Source of the DNA: Gemmatimonadota bacterium
GTDB lineage: Bacteria > Gemmatimonadota > Gemmatimonadetes > Palauibacterales > Palauibacteraceae
Assembly (NCBI GenBank): GCA_022825725.1
Contig: JAJDWE010000080.1
Span: 1 to 38,031 of the forward strand
DNA length: 38,031 bases
Reading direction: 5' to 3'
The notes below the pieces were generated by a model. That model ran no database searches. It saw nothing but the letters and a program-made list of their open reading frames with translations, and was not told the origin of the DNA. Position numbers and translations under genes: made by a program. Numbering within the stretch: the first letter of the stretch is position 1; every line of letters starts with the position of its first letter. This document shows, one piece after another, positions 1-8,783 of the stretch.

Positions 1-1
1 C

Positions 2-1003
2 TTCGCCCGGCTCTCGATCCGGGAGGAACTCCGCGAACTGAGGTTCGAATCCCTCCTCATCGACGAGGCGAGCACGGCGCCGCTCCCGTATGTGGCGCTC
101 GCCGCCTCGAGGGTCGCGGGCCCCGCGATCGCCGTCGGCGATTTCCAGCAGCTTCCTCCCGTCGTGTCGAGCACGGCCCCTGCGGCCGTGCGCTGGCTGC
201 GGACGGATCTGTTCCGGGAAGCCGGCGTTGTTGGCGAGGCGGAGGGCGCGAACGAGGCGGGGGGCGGCGACGCCCGGCCGTCGCTGCCCGCCCTCCCGTC
301 CCCCAACGACGGGCTGTGCGCGATGCTCGATCTCCAGTACCGGATGGCGCCGGAGATCCGCGAACTGGTGAGCGAGTTCTTCTACGGCGGACGGCTGAGG
401 GACGCGCCGGAGATCGCCGAGCGCGCCGCCGAGGGGGCCGCCCACGTCGCCCGCACTGCTGCCGGCGGCGGCACCACTGCCGGTGCCGTGACGGTCCTCG
501 ACACGAGCGGTCTCGATCCGAGGGTCGAACGCGTGGACGGCTCCCGGCGGAACCGTACCCACGCCGAGGCCGTGGCGGACTTCGTGGGCGCGGCCGCCAG
601 CGGAGGGATCGACGACATCGCCGTGGTCTCGCCCTACCGGGTCCAGACCCGCAACCTGAGCGATCTCGTCCGGCGCCGGCTGGGCCGCGCCGCGCCCGCC
701 AATCTCGAGGTGAGCACGATCCACCGCTTCCAGGGGCGGGAGAAGCGCCTCGTGATCATCGACACGGTGGACGCGCCCCCCGGCCGCAGCTGGTTCCTCG
801 ACGAGCGGCGGAACCGGGACTTCCCCCGCCTGCTCAACGTCGCCCTCTCCCGGGCGCGCGAGCGTCTGGTCATCGTCGCGACCGTCGCCGGCCTCCGGCG
901 GACGCTCCCCCGCGAGGCCCTCCTCAATCGTCTCCTCGCCCACGTCGAGCAGTCCGGCTCCCGCATCGACGCCGCCCCCGCCGATCTCTGGCACGGCCGC
1001 TGA
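2..1003 (+). CDS. Superfamily 1 DNA/RNA helicase, C-terminal part (partial)
   Basis: The 5' end lies outside the window, but the frame is open from base 2. The remaining piece of about 333 residues carries the later SF1 motifs in order: motif II as LLIDEAS, motif III as VGDFQQLPPV, a YRM motif of the UPF1/DNA2 type, motif V as STIHRFQGREKR with a following IIDT, and motif VI as NVALSRARERLV. The Walker A motif must be upstream. These motifs place it in the DNA2/NAM7 (UPF1-like) group of ATP-driven 5'-3' helicases. The substrate (DNA or RNA) cannot be told from this part. The stretch around residues 75-100 (AEGANEAGGGD) is a low-complexity insert between motifs. The gene ends with TGA and is followed by a 925-base non-coding region, so it looks like the last gene of its operon. 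Confidence 0.85.
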   Translation, partial: FARLSIREELRELRFESLLIDEASTAPLPYVALAASRVAGPAIAVGDFQQLPPVVSSTAPAAVRWLRTDLFREAGVVGEAEGANEAGGGDARPSLPALPSPNDGLCAMLDLQYRMAPEIRELVSEFFYGGRLRDAPEIAERAAEGAAHVARTAAGGGTTAGAVTVLDTSGLDPRVERVDGSRRNRTHAEAVADFVGAAASGGIDDIAVVSPYRVQTRNLSDLVRRRLGRAAPANLEVSTIHRFQGREKRLVIIDTVDAPPGRSWFLDERRNRDFPRLLNVALSRARERLVIVATVAGLRRTLPREALLNRLLAHVEQSGSRIDAAPADLWHGR

Positions 1004-1148
1004 CCGGAGCCGCGCGCGCCGGCCGGACGCCGCGGGCCGAAATCGGGGGACGCGGGCCAAAATCCGATTTTCACTCGCGAATCGTTACGGGAAATGGCCA
1101 TCCGGTCGACAGATTTTTGAAAAAAATACGACTCGCGACCGTTCGAGG

Positions 1149-1177
1149 TTGACGACCCAAAAAAATCTTTTTAGAAT
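1149..1177 (+). promoter_or_regulatory. Near-consensus sigma-70 type promoter driving the structured RNA
   Basis: TTGACG at 1149-1154 and TAGAAT at 1172-1177 are separated by exactly 17 bases. This is one of the best promoter matches in the window and sits in an A/T-rich patch of otherwise GC-rich DNA. The expected transcription start is near 1184, at the beginning of the strongly structured stretch and about 745 bases before the next gene (dtd). That distance argues that the promoter serves a non-coding RNA rather than an ordinary mRNA leader. Confidence 0.6.
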
Positions 1178-1183
1178 CAGAGC

Positions 1184-1495
1184 GTGCTAAGGGAGGCGGC
1201 ACCGACCGACCGGAGGTCGAGGCCGATGACCGCACCGCGAGTTGCCCGACGCGAGATCGCGAAACCGGGGCGAAAGTCCCGGGCCGGAGGGAGCGGAGTT
1301 CCGGCGACGGAGCGAAGCGACCGAAGGAAGAGGGATCGAGCGCAGCTGGTTGGGCAGACGGTACCAGGCTCGCGGCGAGGTTCTGGAAGACCGCGCAAGC
1401 TACCAGGACCGGGCGGTGGTTGGCCGTAAACAAGCTTCCTTGCTCAGCCCCTGACACCTTCGGGTGGCCAGGGGCTGAGTACATCTACCCCGGTT
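1184..1495 (+). ncRNA. Structured non-coding RNA, family unassigned (HEARO/omega-RNA-like?)
   Basis: No credible gene covers this region; the short open frames here look like chance products of GC-rich DNA. Several strong hairpins follow each other on the + strand. There is a 4-bp stem with a GGA loop at 1208-1218, a 7-bp stem closed by a GAAA tetraloop at 1265-1282, and a 6-bp stem at 1283-1305. A two-part stem lies at 1364-1386 (CCAG/CTGG outside, CTCG/CGAG inside). An 11-bp plus 4-bp stem closed by UUCG lies at 1443-1479. GNRA and UUCG tetraloops on GC-clamped stems are typical of stable RNAs, and a good promoter ends just upstream. I could not place the conserved core of RNase P RNA, tmRNA, 6S RNA or a known riboswitch. 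Segments such as CAGACGGTACCAGG and GAGGTTCTGGAAG remind me of HEARO (IscB omega-RNA) scaffolds. That is from memory and unverified, and no iscB gene is nearby. The exact 3' end is unknown. Confidence 0.5.
1443..1479 (+). other. Very stable UUCG-capped hairpin near the 3' end of the RNA
   Basis: CTCAGCCCCTG (1443-1453) pairs perfectly with CAGGGGCTGAG (1469-1479). Inside it CACC (1455-1458) pairs with GGTG (1463-1466) around a TTCG loop. No T-run follows, so it does not look like a standard intrinsic terminator. It is more likely a structural domain of the RNA, or a processing barrier. Confidence 0.6.
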
Positions 1496-1928
1496 TGCCC
1501 GTCCTCATACGTCCTCACGGCCCCCTCATGCCACTTCCTCCGGTGCCGCCGTTCACTCCCCATGGTCCCGCTGCGCGGGACCGCCGACCGGCGACGGGAA
1601 ATCTCCTCCTCCGCGTCCCCCCGTTCCGGTGTCCCGGCTTCCGGTTTTCTGCTTCGGTTTCCATCGCCGCGAGGCTGCGGCCGTCCCTCGAAGAGAGGGT
1701 CGAATCCCGAGCGCACGCATCGCACAATTTTTTCAAAAAAAGCGATGTTCAAATCATGTCCATATTCTGTCCAAAAACCGTGGATTTTCCGGCGCGGGAG
1801 TGAGCGCGCGGCGTCGGGAGTCGCTCGGGAGCCATGGCTGTCGCATCTTCCCGTGGCTCACCGCTTCTTAGGTGCTGTGGAAAACCGGCCTGCCACGGAC
1901 GGCCGGGGTCGGGGACGGGACGACGCAA
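1496..1928 (+). other. Non-coding stretch between the structured RNA and dtd
   Basis: I see no gene here that I would defend. A 7-bp perfect hairpin (GGTCCCG / CGGGACC) lies at 1564-1582 without a T-run. Around 1728-1790 there is an A/T-rich patch containing TTTTTTCAAAAAAA, which resembles the inverted form of the A/T patch at 1111-1127 upstream of the RNA. I could not find a convincing -35/-10 pair for dtd in it. Base composition away from the patch is like the rest of the window. Confidence 0.4.
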
Positions 1929-2363
1929 TTGCGAGTCGTGATTCAGCGAGTCAGCGAGGCCCGGGTCCGGGTCGGAGGCGAGGTCGTCGGGGCGATCGGC
2001 CTCGGGCTCGTCGTGCTGGTGGGCTTCGCGGCGGACGACACCGAGGCGCAGATGACCTGGATGGCGGACAAGCTCTGGGGTCTGAGGGTGTTCGCGGACG
2101 AAGAGGGCCGCATGAACCGCTCCGCCCACGACGTCGGCGGGGCGCTCCTCATCGTGTCCCAGTTCACGCTGTACGGCGACGCGTCGCGGGGACGGCGCCC
2201 GTCCTTCACCGGAGCCGCGCGACCGGAGGCCGCGAGCGCGCTCTACGACCGCTTCGTCGAGCTGTGCCGGGCGCGCGGCGAGGTCGCGGAAGGGGAATTC
2301 CGGGCGATGATGGACGTGGAACTGACGAACGACGGTCCCGTGACCCTCCTGCTGGAGCGATGA
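1929..2363 (+). CDS. dtd: D-aminoacyl-tRNA deacylase
   Basis: The enzyme hydrolyses D-amino acids (and glycine mischarged on tRNA-Ala) from tRNA, a proofreading step after aminoacylation in the cytosol. The 144-residue product has the usual length and both family signatures: SQFTLYGD in the middle and the Gly-cisPro loop [11 protein letters not shown] at the C-terminus. The start chosen is TTG at 1929, because the family begins with M-R-x-V-V/I-Q-R-V and this codon gives exactly [12 protein letters not shown]. The open frame extends upstream to a GTG at 1872, but those residues do not fit the family. The stop codon overlaps the ATG of the next gene (ATGA), so the two are probably translationally coupled. 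alaS lies 3.4 kb downstream, in another operon. Confidence 0.93.
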   Translation: MRVVIQRVSEARVRVGGEVVGAIGLGLVVLVGFAADDTEAQMTWMADKLWGLRVFADEEGRMNRSAHDVGGALLIVSQFTLYGDASRGRRPSFTGAARPEAASALYDRFVELCRARGEVAEGEFRAMMDVELTNDGPVTLLLER

Positions 2364-2863
2364 GATTGCGTCCGCTCCGGATCGGAGTCATCGGCTCGGG
2401 GAAGGCGGCGCCGGCGGAGGCGGGCCTCGCCCACGCCGTGGGAGCGGCCGTCGCCCGCGCAGGGGCCATCGTTGTCTGCGGCGGGATGGGCGGCGTCATG
2501 CGGGCGGCGGCGGATGGCGCTTCCTCGGAGGGCGGGACCGTAGTGGGGATCCTGCCCGGCGGTGATGCTGACGCCGCGGCGGACGGCGTCACAATCCCGA
2601 TCCCGACCGGGCTGGGAGAGGCGCGCAACGTCATCGTCGCGCGCGCGTCCGAAGCGGTGGTCGCGATCGCCGGCGAGTGGGGCACCCTCAGCGAGGCGGC
2701 CTTCTGCCGGAAGTTCGGCATCCCCGTGATCGGCCTCGCCTGTTCGCTGCCGGAGGGCGTCGTCGACGAGACGGCCGGCGACGCGGCGGAGGCGGCGGCC
2801 CGGGCCCTCGAACTCGCGGAGGCCCGGCGGGAGCGGCGTCAGCGGCGGGAGGTGAACGGGTGA
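2360..2863 (+). CDS. LOG/SLOG-family nucleotide-binding protein (TIGR00725 type)
   Basis: A 167-residue Rossmann-like protein. It begins [10 protein letters not shown] and carries the glycine-rich signature [16 protein letters not shown] followed by GILPGGD, then [16 protein letters not shown] and GEWGTLSE. This order matches the small 'lysine decarboxylase-like' (LOG/SLOG) proteins. Members of the related LOG group hydrolyse cytokinin riboside monophosphates or other nucleotides. The PGGxGTxxE motif of true LOG enzymes is represented only by GEWGTLSE, so phosphoribohydrolase activity is uncertain. A role as a nucleotide or nucleotide-derivative sensor is equally possible. The start ATG overlaps the dtd stop by 4 bases, and the stop overlaps the GTG of the next gene. 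Confidence 0.8.
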   Translation: MRLRPLRIGVIGSGKAAPAEAGLAHAVGAAVARAGAIVVCGGMGGVMRAAADGASSEGGTVVGILPGGDADAAADGVTIPIPTGLGEARNVIVARASEAVVAIAGEWGTLSEAAFCRKFGIPVIGLACSLPEGVVDETAGDAAEAAARALELAEARRERRQRREVNG

Positions 2864-3240
2864 CCGGATTCGTCCTTTTCGGCGGCATCCTCGTCGTGCT
2901 CCTCGCCACGATCATCTGGGCCGCGATCCGCTCCGGCGAAGACACGGGCGCCTCGCTGGACCCCGCCGAGCGCCGCGACGCCGCCATAGGGGCGCTGCGG
3001 GACCTCGAACTGGAGTACCGAACCGGCAAGCTCCACGAAGACGAATACCGCTCCACCCGCGCCCGCCTCGAGCGGGCCGCGATCGAAGCCCGGGACGCCG
3101 CCGCCCGGGGCCGGCCGACCGAACCGGCCCCAACCCCCGCGAAGGCCTCGCTATCCCCCCGCCCATGCCCCGAATGCGCCGCCCCCCTGACCGGCGACGA
3201 GTCCTTCTGCCCCACCTGCGGATTCGACCTCCAAAACTGA
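2860..3240 (+). CDS. Single-pass membrane protein with C-terminal zinc ribbon
   Basis: A 126-residue protein with three parts. Residues 1-22 form one hydrophobic segment (FVLFGGILVVLLATIIWAAI). Residues 30-80 are charged and helical, containing LRDLELEYRTGKLHEDEYRS. A C-terminal zinc ribbon has two CxxC pairs (CPEC and CPTC). The helical part resembles the segment after the membrane helix in CcmI-like cytochrome c biogenesis proteins, but the ribbon is not part of that family, so I give no function. The GTG start overlaps the upstream stop (GTGA) and has GGAGGTG 6 bases before it. The protein is probably an inner-membrane anchor with the ribbon on the cytosolic side. Confidence 0.75.
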   Translation: MTGFVLFGGILVVLLATIIWAAIRSGEDTGASLDPAERRDAAIGALRDLELEYRTGKLHEDEYRSTRARLERAAIEARDAAARGRPTEPAPTPAKASLSPRPCPECAAPLTGDESFCPTCGFDLQN

Positions 3241-3323
3241 TGGGCGATTCCTTCTCCTGCGTGTGTTCTCAACGGATTGCTCGCGGTCTGCCACAACCTC
3301 AAGCGCGCCCGCCGACCGCTACC

Positions 3324-3480
3324 TATATTACGTAGTGCCGGCCACTTGGCGATTCCCGGGAACCGTCAGCCGGGGAACAAGCAGCGTCGCAGATGAGGGC
3401 ATGATGATCCCGTCCCGGATCATCGCGGGTGTACACGTTGGGATGAGCAAGCAGTCACCGAATCAGGAGGTCCTGTCGTC
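3324..3480 (+). promoter_or_regulatory. Likely promoter -10 element and structured leader of the small ORF
   Basis: TATATT at 3324-3329 is a good -10 hexamer with no recognisable -35 at 16-18 bases. The 150 bases that follow carry a 7-bp perfect hairpin, ATGATCC / GGATCAT at 3404-3423. A possible CCCGG/CCGGG pairing lies around 3356-3374. A strong AGGAGG Shine-Dalgarno is at 3465-3470. The leader is long for a 57-codon gene. I did not recognise a known riboswitch in it. Confidence 0.35.
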
Positions 3481-3654
3481 GTGATCAGCGTAGACACGGT
3501 TGCCGTGATCCTCACCGTCGCCCTTGCGGTCGGCGGGGCCTACGTCGGGCTTTCCCGGAACCTGGCGCAACTCGGGGAACGGCTCGCGAGGGTCGAAGGG
3601 ATCATCGAGGGCTGGCTCAACCCGCCGCCGAAAACGACCGGTGACCGCTCCTAG
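3481..3654 (+). CDS. Small membrane protein, unknown function (57 aa)
   Basis: A GTG-started frame of 57 codons with AGGAGG ten bases upstream. The product has one hydrophobic helix (about residues 5-25, VAVILTVALAVGGAYVGL). An amphipathic charged helix follows (LAQLGERLARVEGIIEGW), then a short polar tail. The layout resembles haemolysin XhlA-like or other small membrane-anchored helix proteins, but I do not recognise a family. The gene stands alone, with 240 bases before it and 327 bases before recA. The strong ribosome-binding site and the coherent membrane-helix layout favour a real gene. Confidence 0.55.
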   Translation: MISVDTVAVILTVALAVGGAYVGLSRNLAQLGERLARVEGIIEGWLNPPPKTTGDRS

Positions 3655-3877
3655 GAACGACGGCGCGCCCGCGCCGCGGCTGCTAGGGCATGTCCCGGCT
3701 CGAGGGATTGTTCAAGGGATTCACGCGCCTGGAAACGTCACGGTAGACCGGCTCAGCCTCTGACGCGCAGGCTCGCGCGAGCGGCACTCCATCCGCGCTC
3801 TTGAACCCCCGTTGAGACGTCGTTCCATCCTCCATCCTGGGTGGCCGGATTTCGCGGTTGGAGCAAAACCGAAGAAA
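3655..3877 (+). other. Intergenic region upstream of recA
   Basis: With the promoter and leader listed next, this is a 327-base gap between the small ORF and recA. It holds a perfect 12-base palindrome GCTCGCGCGAGC at 3771-3782 and no gene that I would defend. I looked for SOS boxes of the GAAC-N4-GTTC type and the CTG-N10-CAG type and found no convincing copy. Confidence 0.35.
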
Positions 3878-3906
3878 TTGCGAAAGGTCATCCGGCGTGG
3901 TATCGT
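3878..3906 (+). promoter_or_regulatory. recA promoter (sigma-70 type)
   Basis: TTGCGA at 3878-3883 and TATCGT at 3901-3906 are separated by 17 bases, in a locally A-rich patch. The expected transcription start is near 3913, giving a leader of about 70 bases before the recA ATG at 3982. No clear LexA operator overlaps it, so SOS control is not visible here. Confidence 0.5.
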
Positions 3907-3981
3907 CAATTTCCGTCGCGGCGGGTGACCGACATCCCCGGCATCGGCCCTGCGGACCCTTCGGAATCGGGAGAGCGTGAA

Positions 3982-5087
<1,106 letters not shown>

Positions 5088-5088
<1 letters not shown>

Positions 5089-5735
5089 TTAACGAGATCA
5101 CCGGCCTCGTCCCGGTCAAACGCCGTTCCGGCTGGACTGAAGTCCAGTTGGACGGCGTTTCCCTTTGCCGGCTTCCCGACGAGGACGTCCACAGACTCCG
5201 GCTCGACGTCGGGCTCCGGCTCGGGTCAGCGGAACTCGAGGCGGTCCAGGCCGCGGGCGGGCGCGCCGAAGCGATGTCGGTCGGGCTGCGCTACCTTTCC
5301 GTGCGCCCGAGGAGTCGCCGGGAAGTGGAACGCCGGCTGCGGCGGGACCGGATCGACCCGGCGGCGATTCAGCACGCACTGGAACGTCTCGCGGCGCTGG
5401 GGTATCTCGACGACGCGCAGTTCGCTGCCAGCTTCGCGCGGGACCGTATCCGGCTCCGGCCCTGTGGAACCCGTCGCATGCAGTCCGACCTTCTCTCCCG
5501 GGGTGTGTCGCGGGAGGATGCGGATCGCGGCATCCGCGAAGCGATGGCGGAGGAGGGCGCGACAGAGGAGGAGCTGCTCGAGCGCGTCGCGACGGCCCGG
5601 GCGCGGAGGCTGACGGGGGCGGACCCGGCGAAGGCGCGTCGGCGGCTGTTCGACTACCTGGCCAGGCGCGGGTTCGCCGCGGGCAGCATTCGCGCCTGGA
5701 TCGAGGTCAACTGGCAGGCTGAGGATACAGGATGA
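5088..5735 (+). CDS. recX: Regulatory protein RecX (start codon unusual)
   Basis: RecX caps and destabilises RecA filaments. The product carries the family's repeated three-helix units: LRYLSVRPRSRREVERRLRR, then IQHALERLAALGYLDDAQFAASFARDRI with the hallmark GYLDD, and a C-terminal unit ending RLFDYLARRGF. Homology begins at ITGLVPVKRRSGW, right at the recA stop. No ATG, GTG or TTG lies in frame upstream of that within at least 70 bases. The only near start is ATT at 5088, which shares one base with the recA TGA. The first ordinary start is TTG at 5148, which would remove about 20 conserved-looking residues. I list the ATT start as the better fit, with 5148 as the conservative alternative. 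The gene ends in an ATGA overlap with alaS. Confidence 0.85.
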
Positions 5736-8416
5736 AGGCGGACGAACTCCGGCGGAGTTTCATCTCCTACTTCGAGCGGCAGGGGCACGAGCATCAGCCC
5801 AGCGGCCCGCTCGTCCCGGCGGATGACCCGACCCTCATGTTCACGAACGCCGGGATGGTGCAGTTCAAGGGCATCTTCACGGGCGAGACGGAGCGCCCGA
5901 GCCCCCCGCGCGCCGTCACGTCGCAGAAGTGCCTGCGCGTCAGCGGCAAGCACAACGATCTCGAGGAAGTGGGGCGGACCGCGCGCCACCACACCTTCTT
6001 CGAGATGCTCGGGAACTTCTCCTTCGGCGACTACTTCAAGCGCGATGCGATCGACTTCGCCTGGGAGTGGGTGACCGGGGATCTTGGCCTGGAGCCCGAC
6101 CGCCTGTGGGCCACGGTCCACCACGACGACGACGACGCGTTCAAGCTCTGGCTGGAGCGGACCTCGATCCCGGAGTCGCGGATCCGGCGCATGGGGGACA
6201 AGGACAACTTCTGGCAGATGGGCGACACGGGTCCGTGCGGTCCCTGCTCGGAGCTGCACTACGACCTGCGGACGGACCGCGACGACCGCATCACCGACGC
6301 GCAGTTCGAGGCGGCGGGCGAGGCGGACGCGATCATCGAGTTCTGGAATCTCGTCTTCATGCAGTTCGACCGCGCCCCGGACGGCACGGACACGCCGCTC
6401 CCCGCGCCCTCGATCGACACGGGCGCCGGACTCGAGCGCATCGCGGCGCTGCTGCAGGGCGTGGGAACGAACTACCACACGGACCTCTTCCTCCCGATCA
6501 TCGAAGCGGCGGAGGAGGGGCTCGGGATCGAGTATTCGCGGGCGCCGGAAGACTGGGAGGAGGGCGTTGCCTTCCGCGTCCTCGCGGATCACGCGCGGGC
6601 CGTCGCGTTCCTGCTCGCCGATGGCGTCTTCCCCTCGAACGAGAAGCGGGGCTACGTGCTGCGGCGGATCCTGCGCCGGGCCGTCAGGCACTACTGGCTG
6701 CTCGGCCGGCGCGACCCGCTCCTGCACGATCTCGTCGGCGTCGTGGCGGATCGCATGTCAGCGACCTTCCCCGAACTGGAGGCGCGGCGCGGGCACCTGC
6801 TCTCCACGACGCTGGCGGAGGAAGAACTCTTCCTCTCGACGATCGAAGGCGGCATGCGCGAGATCGACCGCGCGATGCCGGAGGGAGGTTCGGGAACGGT
6901 GGCGGGCGGCGTCGCCTTCAAGCTCAAGGACACGTACGGCATCCCCGAGGACCTCACCGGCCTCATCGCCCGCGAACGCGGCTACGACGTCGACTGGAAG
7001 GGTTTCAACGAGGCGCTCGAGGCGCAGCGCACCCGTTCGCGCAGCGTCGTGGAGTTGAAGGGCGGTATCACCGCCGGCGTGGGATTCGGGGGCGATCTCA
7101 CGGTCATCCCGTCCAGCGGGGACGCGAAACAGGAGTTCGTGGGCTACTCGGATCTCGAAATCGAAACGGACTGCCGGCGCTGGTCGGGCGACGGGCAGCA
7201 CGCATTCCTGCTGGAGCGGAATCCCTTCTACCTGGAGAGCGGAGGGCAGGTCTCCGATACAGGGCGCGTCGTCGGGGACGGCTGGGCGGTCGACATCTCC
7301 GCGGTCTGGGGCGCCGATGGGCGAACCGTGGTCGCGGGGTCGCTGGCCGAGGGCTCGCTTCCCGAGGCCGACGGCGCGGTGGAGGACTACGTGTGCGCGC
7401 AGGTGGATCAGTCGCGGCGCGAGACGGAGCGGAATCACACGGCGACGCACCTGTTGCACGCCGCGCTCCGCAACCGGCTGGGCGAGCACGTGCAGCAGGC
7501 CGGATCGCTCGTGGCTCCGGACCGGCTGCGCTTCGATTTTAGTCACAGGGGTCCGCTGGCTCCGGCGGAACGGGCGGATATCGAAGCGGAGGTGACGGAG
7601 GCGATCCTCGGAAACCACGACGTCGACGCGTCCGAGCGGGGCTACGACCAGGCGATCGCGGCCGGAGCGATGGCCCTGTTCGGCGAGAAGTACGGGGACA
7701 TCGTGCGCGTGATCGAGGTTCCGGGGCTCAGCCTGGAGCTGTGCGGCGGCACGCACGTCCGCACGACGGGACAGATCGGGACGTTCCGGATCGTGTCCGA
7801 GACGGGCGTCGCGGCGGGGATCCGGCGCGTCGAAGCGGTGACGGGGCAGGGGGCCTACCGGCGCGAACTCGAGCGGGATCGGCTCCTGACGGAGCTTGCC
7901 GCGCGGCTGCGCTGCCAGCCGGCGGATCTGGCGGCCCGCATGGACCGGCTCCTCGAAGAACGCGACGCCCTCGCCGAAGAGGTGCGGGGGCGGAGAGGGG
8001 ACGCGGCGGAGCAACAGTTGGAGACGCTGCTGGCCGGCGCCGGTGCGCCGGGTGCGGCGGACGCGAACGGGGCCCGCTTCGTGTCGGGGCGCCTGGAGGT
8101 GCCGGCGGGCACGGACCTCGGGGCGCTCGGCGACCGCCTGCGCGGCGGAATGGGATCGGGCGCCGCCGTCGTTCACGTCGTGTTCCCGGACGAGGACCGG
8201 CACGCGTTCATCTCGGTCGTCTCGGACGACCTCATCCGACTCGGCGTGAAGGCGGGCGACCTCGTCCGCGTCTCGAGCCGGGCGACGGGTTCCGGCGGCG
8301 GCGGCGGCGCGCGCTTCGCGCAGGGCGGCGTGGGCGATCCGTCACGGACGGAAGACGGGCTCGGAGCGGCGAGGGCCTGGGCCTCCGAGCGGGTTCCCGC
8401 CCTGGCCGGTGGCTGA
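5732..8416 (+). CDS. alaS: Alanyl-tRNA synthetase
   Basis: The class II synthetase charges tRNA-Ala. The 894-residue product has the expected layout. The catalytic domain starts with the FTNAGMVQFKGIF region and includes HHTFFEMLGNFSFGDYFK, with the motif 3 region DTGAGLERIAALLQG. The editing domain has HTATHLLHAAL near residue 570 and the zinc-binding CGGTH near residue 671. A C-terminal C-Ala domain holds a helical segment (RMDRLLEERDALAEEVRG) and the DHHA1-like GVKAGDLVR. Length is normal. The ATG overlaps the recX stop. An alanine-rich, glycine-repeat loop (GSGGGGGARFAQGGVGDPSR) is the usual family C-terminus. Confidence 0.97.
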   Translation: MKADELRRSFISYFERQGHEHQPSGPLVPADDPTLMFTNAGMVQFKGIFTGETERPSPPRAVTSQKCLRVSGKHNDLEEVGRTARHHTFFEMLGNFSFGDYFKRDAIDFAWEWVTGDLGLEPDRLWATVHHDDDDAFKLWLERTSIPESRIRRMGDKDNFWQMGDTGPCGPCSELHYDLRTDRDDRITDAQFEAAGEADAIIEFWNLVFMQFDRAPDGTDTPLPAPSIDTGAGLERIAALLQGVGTNYHTDLFLPIIEAAEEGLGIEYSRAPEDWEEGVAFRVLADHARAVAFLLADGVFPSNEKRGYVLRRILRRAVRHYWLLGRRDPLLHDLVGVVADRMSATFPELEARRGHLLSTTLAEEELFLSTIEGGMREIDRAMPEGGSGTVAGGVAFKLKDTYGIPEDLTGLIARERGYDVDWKGFNEALEAQRTRSRSVVELKGGITAGVGFGGDLTVIPSSGDAKQEFVGYSDLEIETDCRRWSGDGQHAFLLERNPFYLESGGQVSDTGRVVGDGWAVDISAVWGADGRTVVAGSLAEGSLPEADGAVEDYVCAQVDQSRRETERNHTATHLLHAALRNRLGEHVQQAGSLVAPDRLRFDFSHRGPLAPAERADIEAEVTEAILGNHDVDASERGYDQAIAAGAMALFGEKYGDIVRVIEVPGLSLELCGGTHVRTTGQIGTFRIVSETGVAAGIRRVEAVTGQGAYRRELERDRLLTELAARLRCQPADLAARMDRLLEERDALAEEVRGRRGDAAEQQLETLLAGAGAPGAADANGARFVSGRLEVPAGTDLGALGDRLRGGMGSGAAVVHVVFPDEDRHAFISVVSDDLIRLGVKAGDLVRVSSRATGSGGGGGARFAQGGVGDPSRTEDGLGAARAWASERVPALAGG

Positions 8417-8783
8417 CGTGCCGGCCGAAAGCGGCGCCCTCACGCTCGAGACGTGGCTCGCGCGGCGGCTCGAGAGCGCGCCGCCGGAACTGGAGGAAGC
8501 GGTGTGGCCGCTGGTTCGGGAGCGTCTGGCGGAGGGCGAAGATGGGCTTGTCCAAGCGTCACTCGACGCGCTGGCGGCGGCGACCGAGGGCGAGGCCACC
8601 CGCGCCGACGCGGTGACCCTGCTCGCCGCAGACGCAATTCTCACCTACGCGCTCGAAGCCTCCGCGGATCCGGCCCTGGGAGGGAGCGCCGCGCAGGCAA
8701 GCGAACTCGCTGCCAGGATCGGTCCGGGTGGGCTGATCGGCGAACGATTCAATGAAGAAAACCAGGAGGAGATGACGGAATGA
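8409..8783 (+). CDS. Hypothetical protein, acidic and helical
   Basis: A 124-residue product with no motif I recognise: acidic, alanine-rich and probably all-helical, with no membrane segment or cysteine pairs. It starts at GTG 8409, inside the last codons of alaS. A second GTG at 8418 would also work. Its stop overlaps the ATG of the SDR gene. The tight overlaps on both sides and the coding-like composition support expression as part of the alaS operon. AAL/LAA-rich helices (LDALAAATEG, LLAADAILTYALEA) suggest a small helical bundle. Function unknown. Confidence 0.6.
   Translation: MADVPAESGALTLETWLARRLESAPPELEEAVWPLVRERLAEGEDGLVQASLDALAAATEGEATRADAVTLLAADAILTYALEASADPALGGSAAQASELAARIGPGGLIGERFNEENQEEMTE

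Noticed and set aside
1184-1495. RNase P RNA, tmRNA or 6S RNA
   Set aside because: GCGAAAGTCCCGGGC at 1270 recalls the RNase P GAAAGTCC core, but the partner ACAGAA-type strand and the other conserved regions are missing. No tRNA-like ends or tag frame for tmRNA, and no single long bubble-rod for 6S.
3841-3981. Longer recA start at GTG 3841
   Set aside because: The extra 47 residues are not part of RecA, and a good promoter (3878-3906) lies inside them. ATG 3982 has a proper ribosome site.
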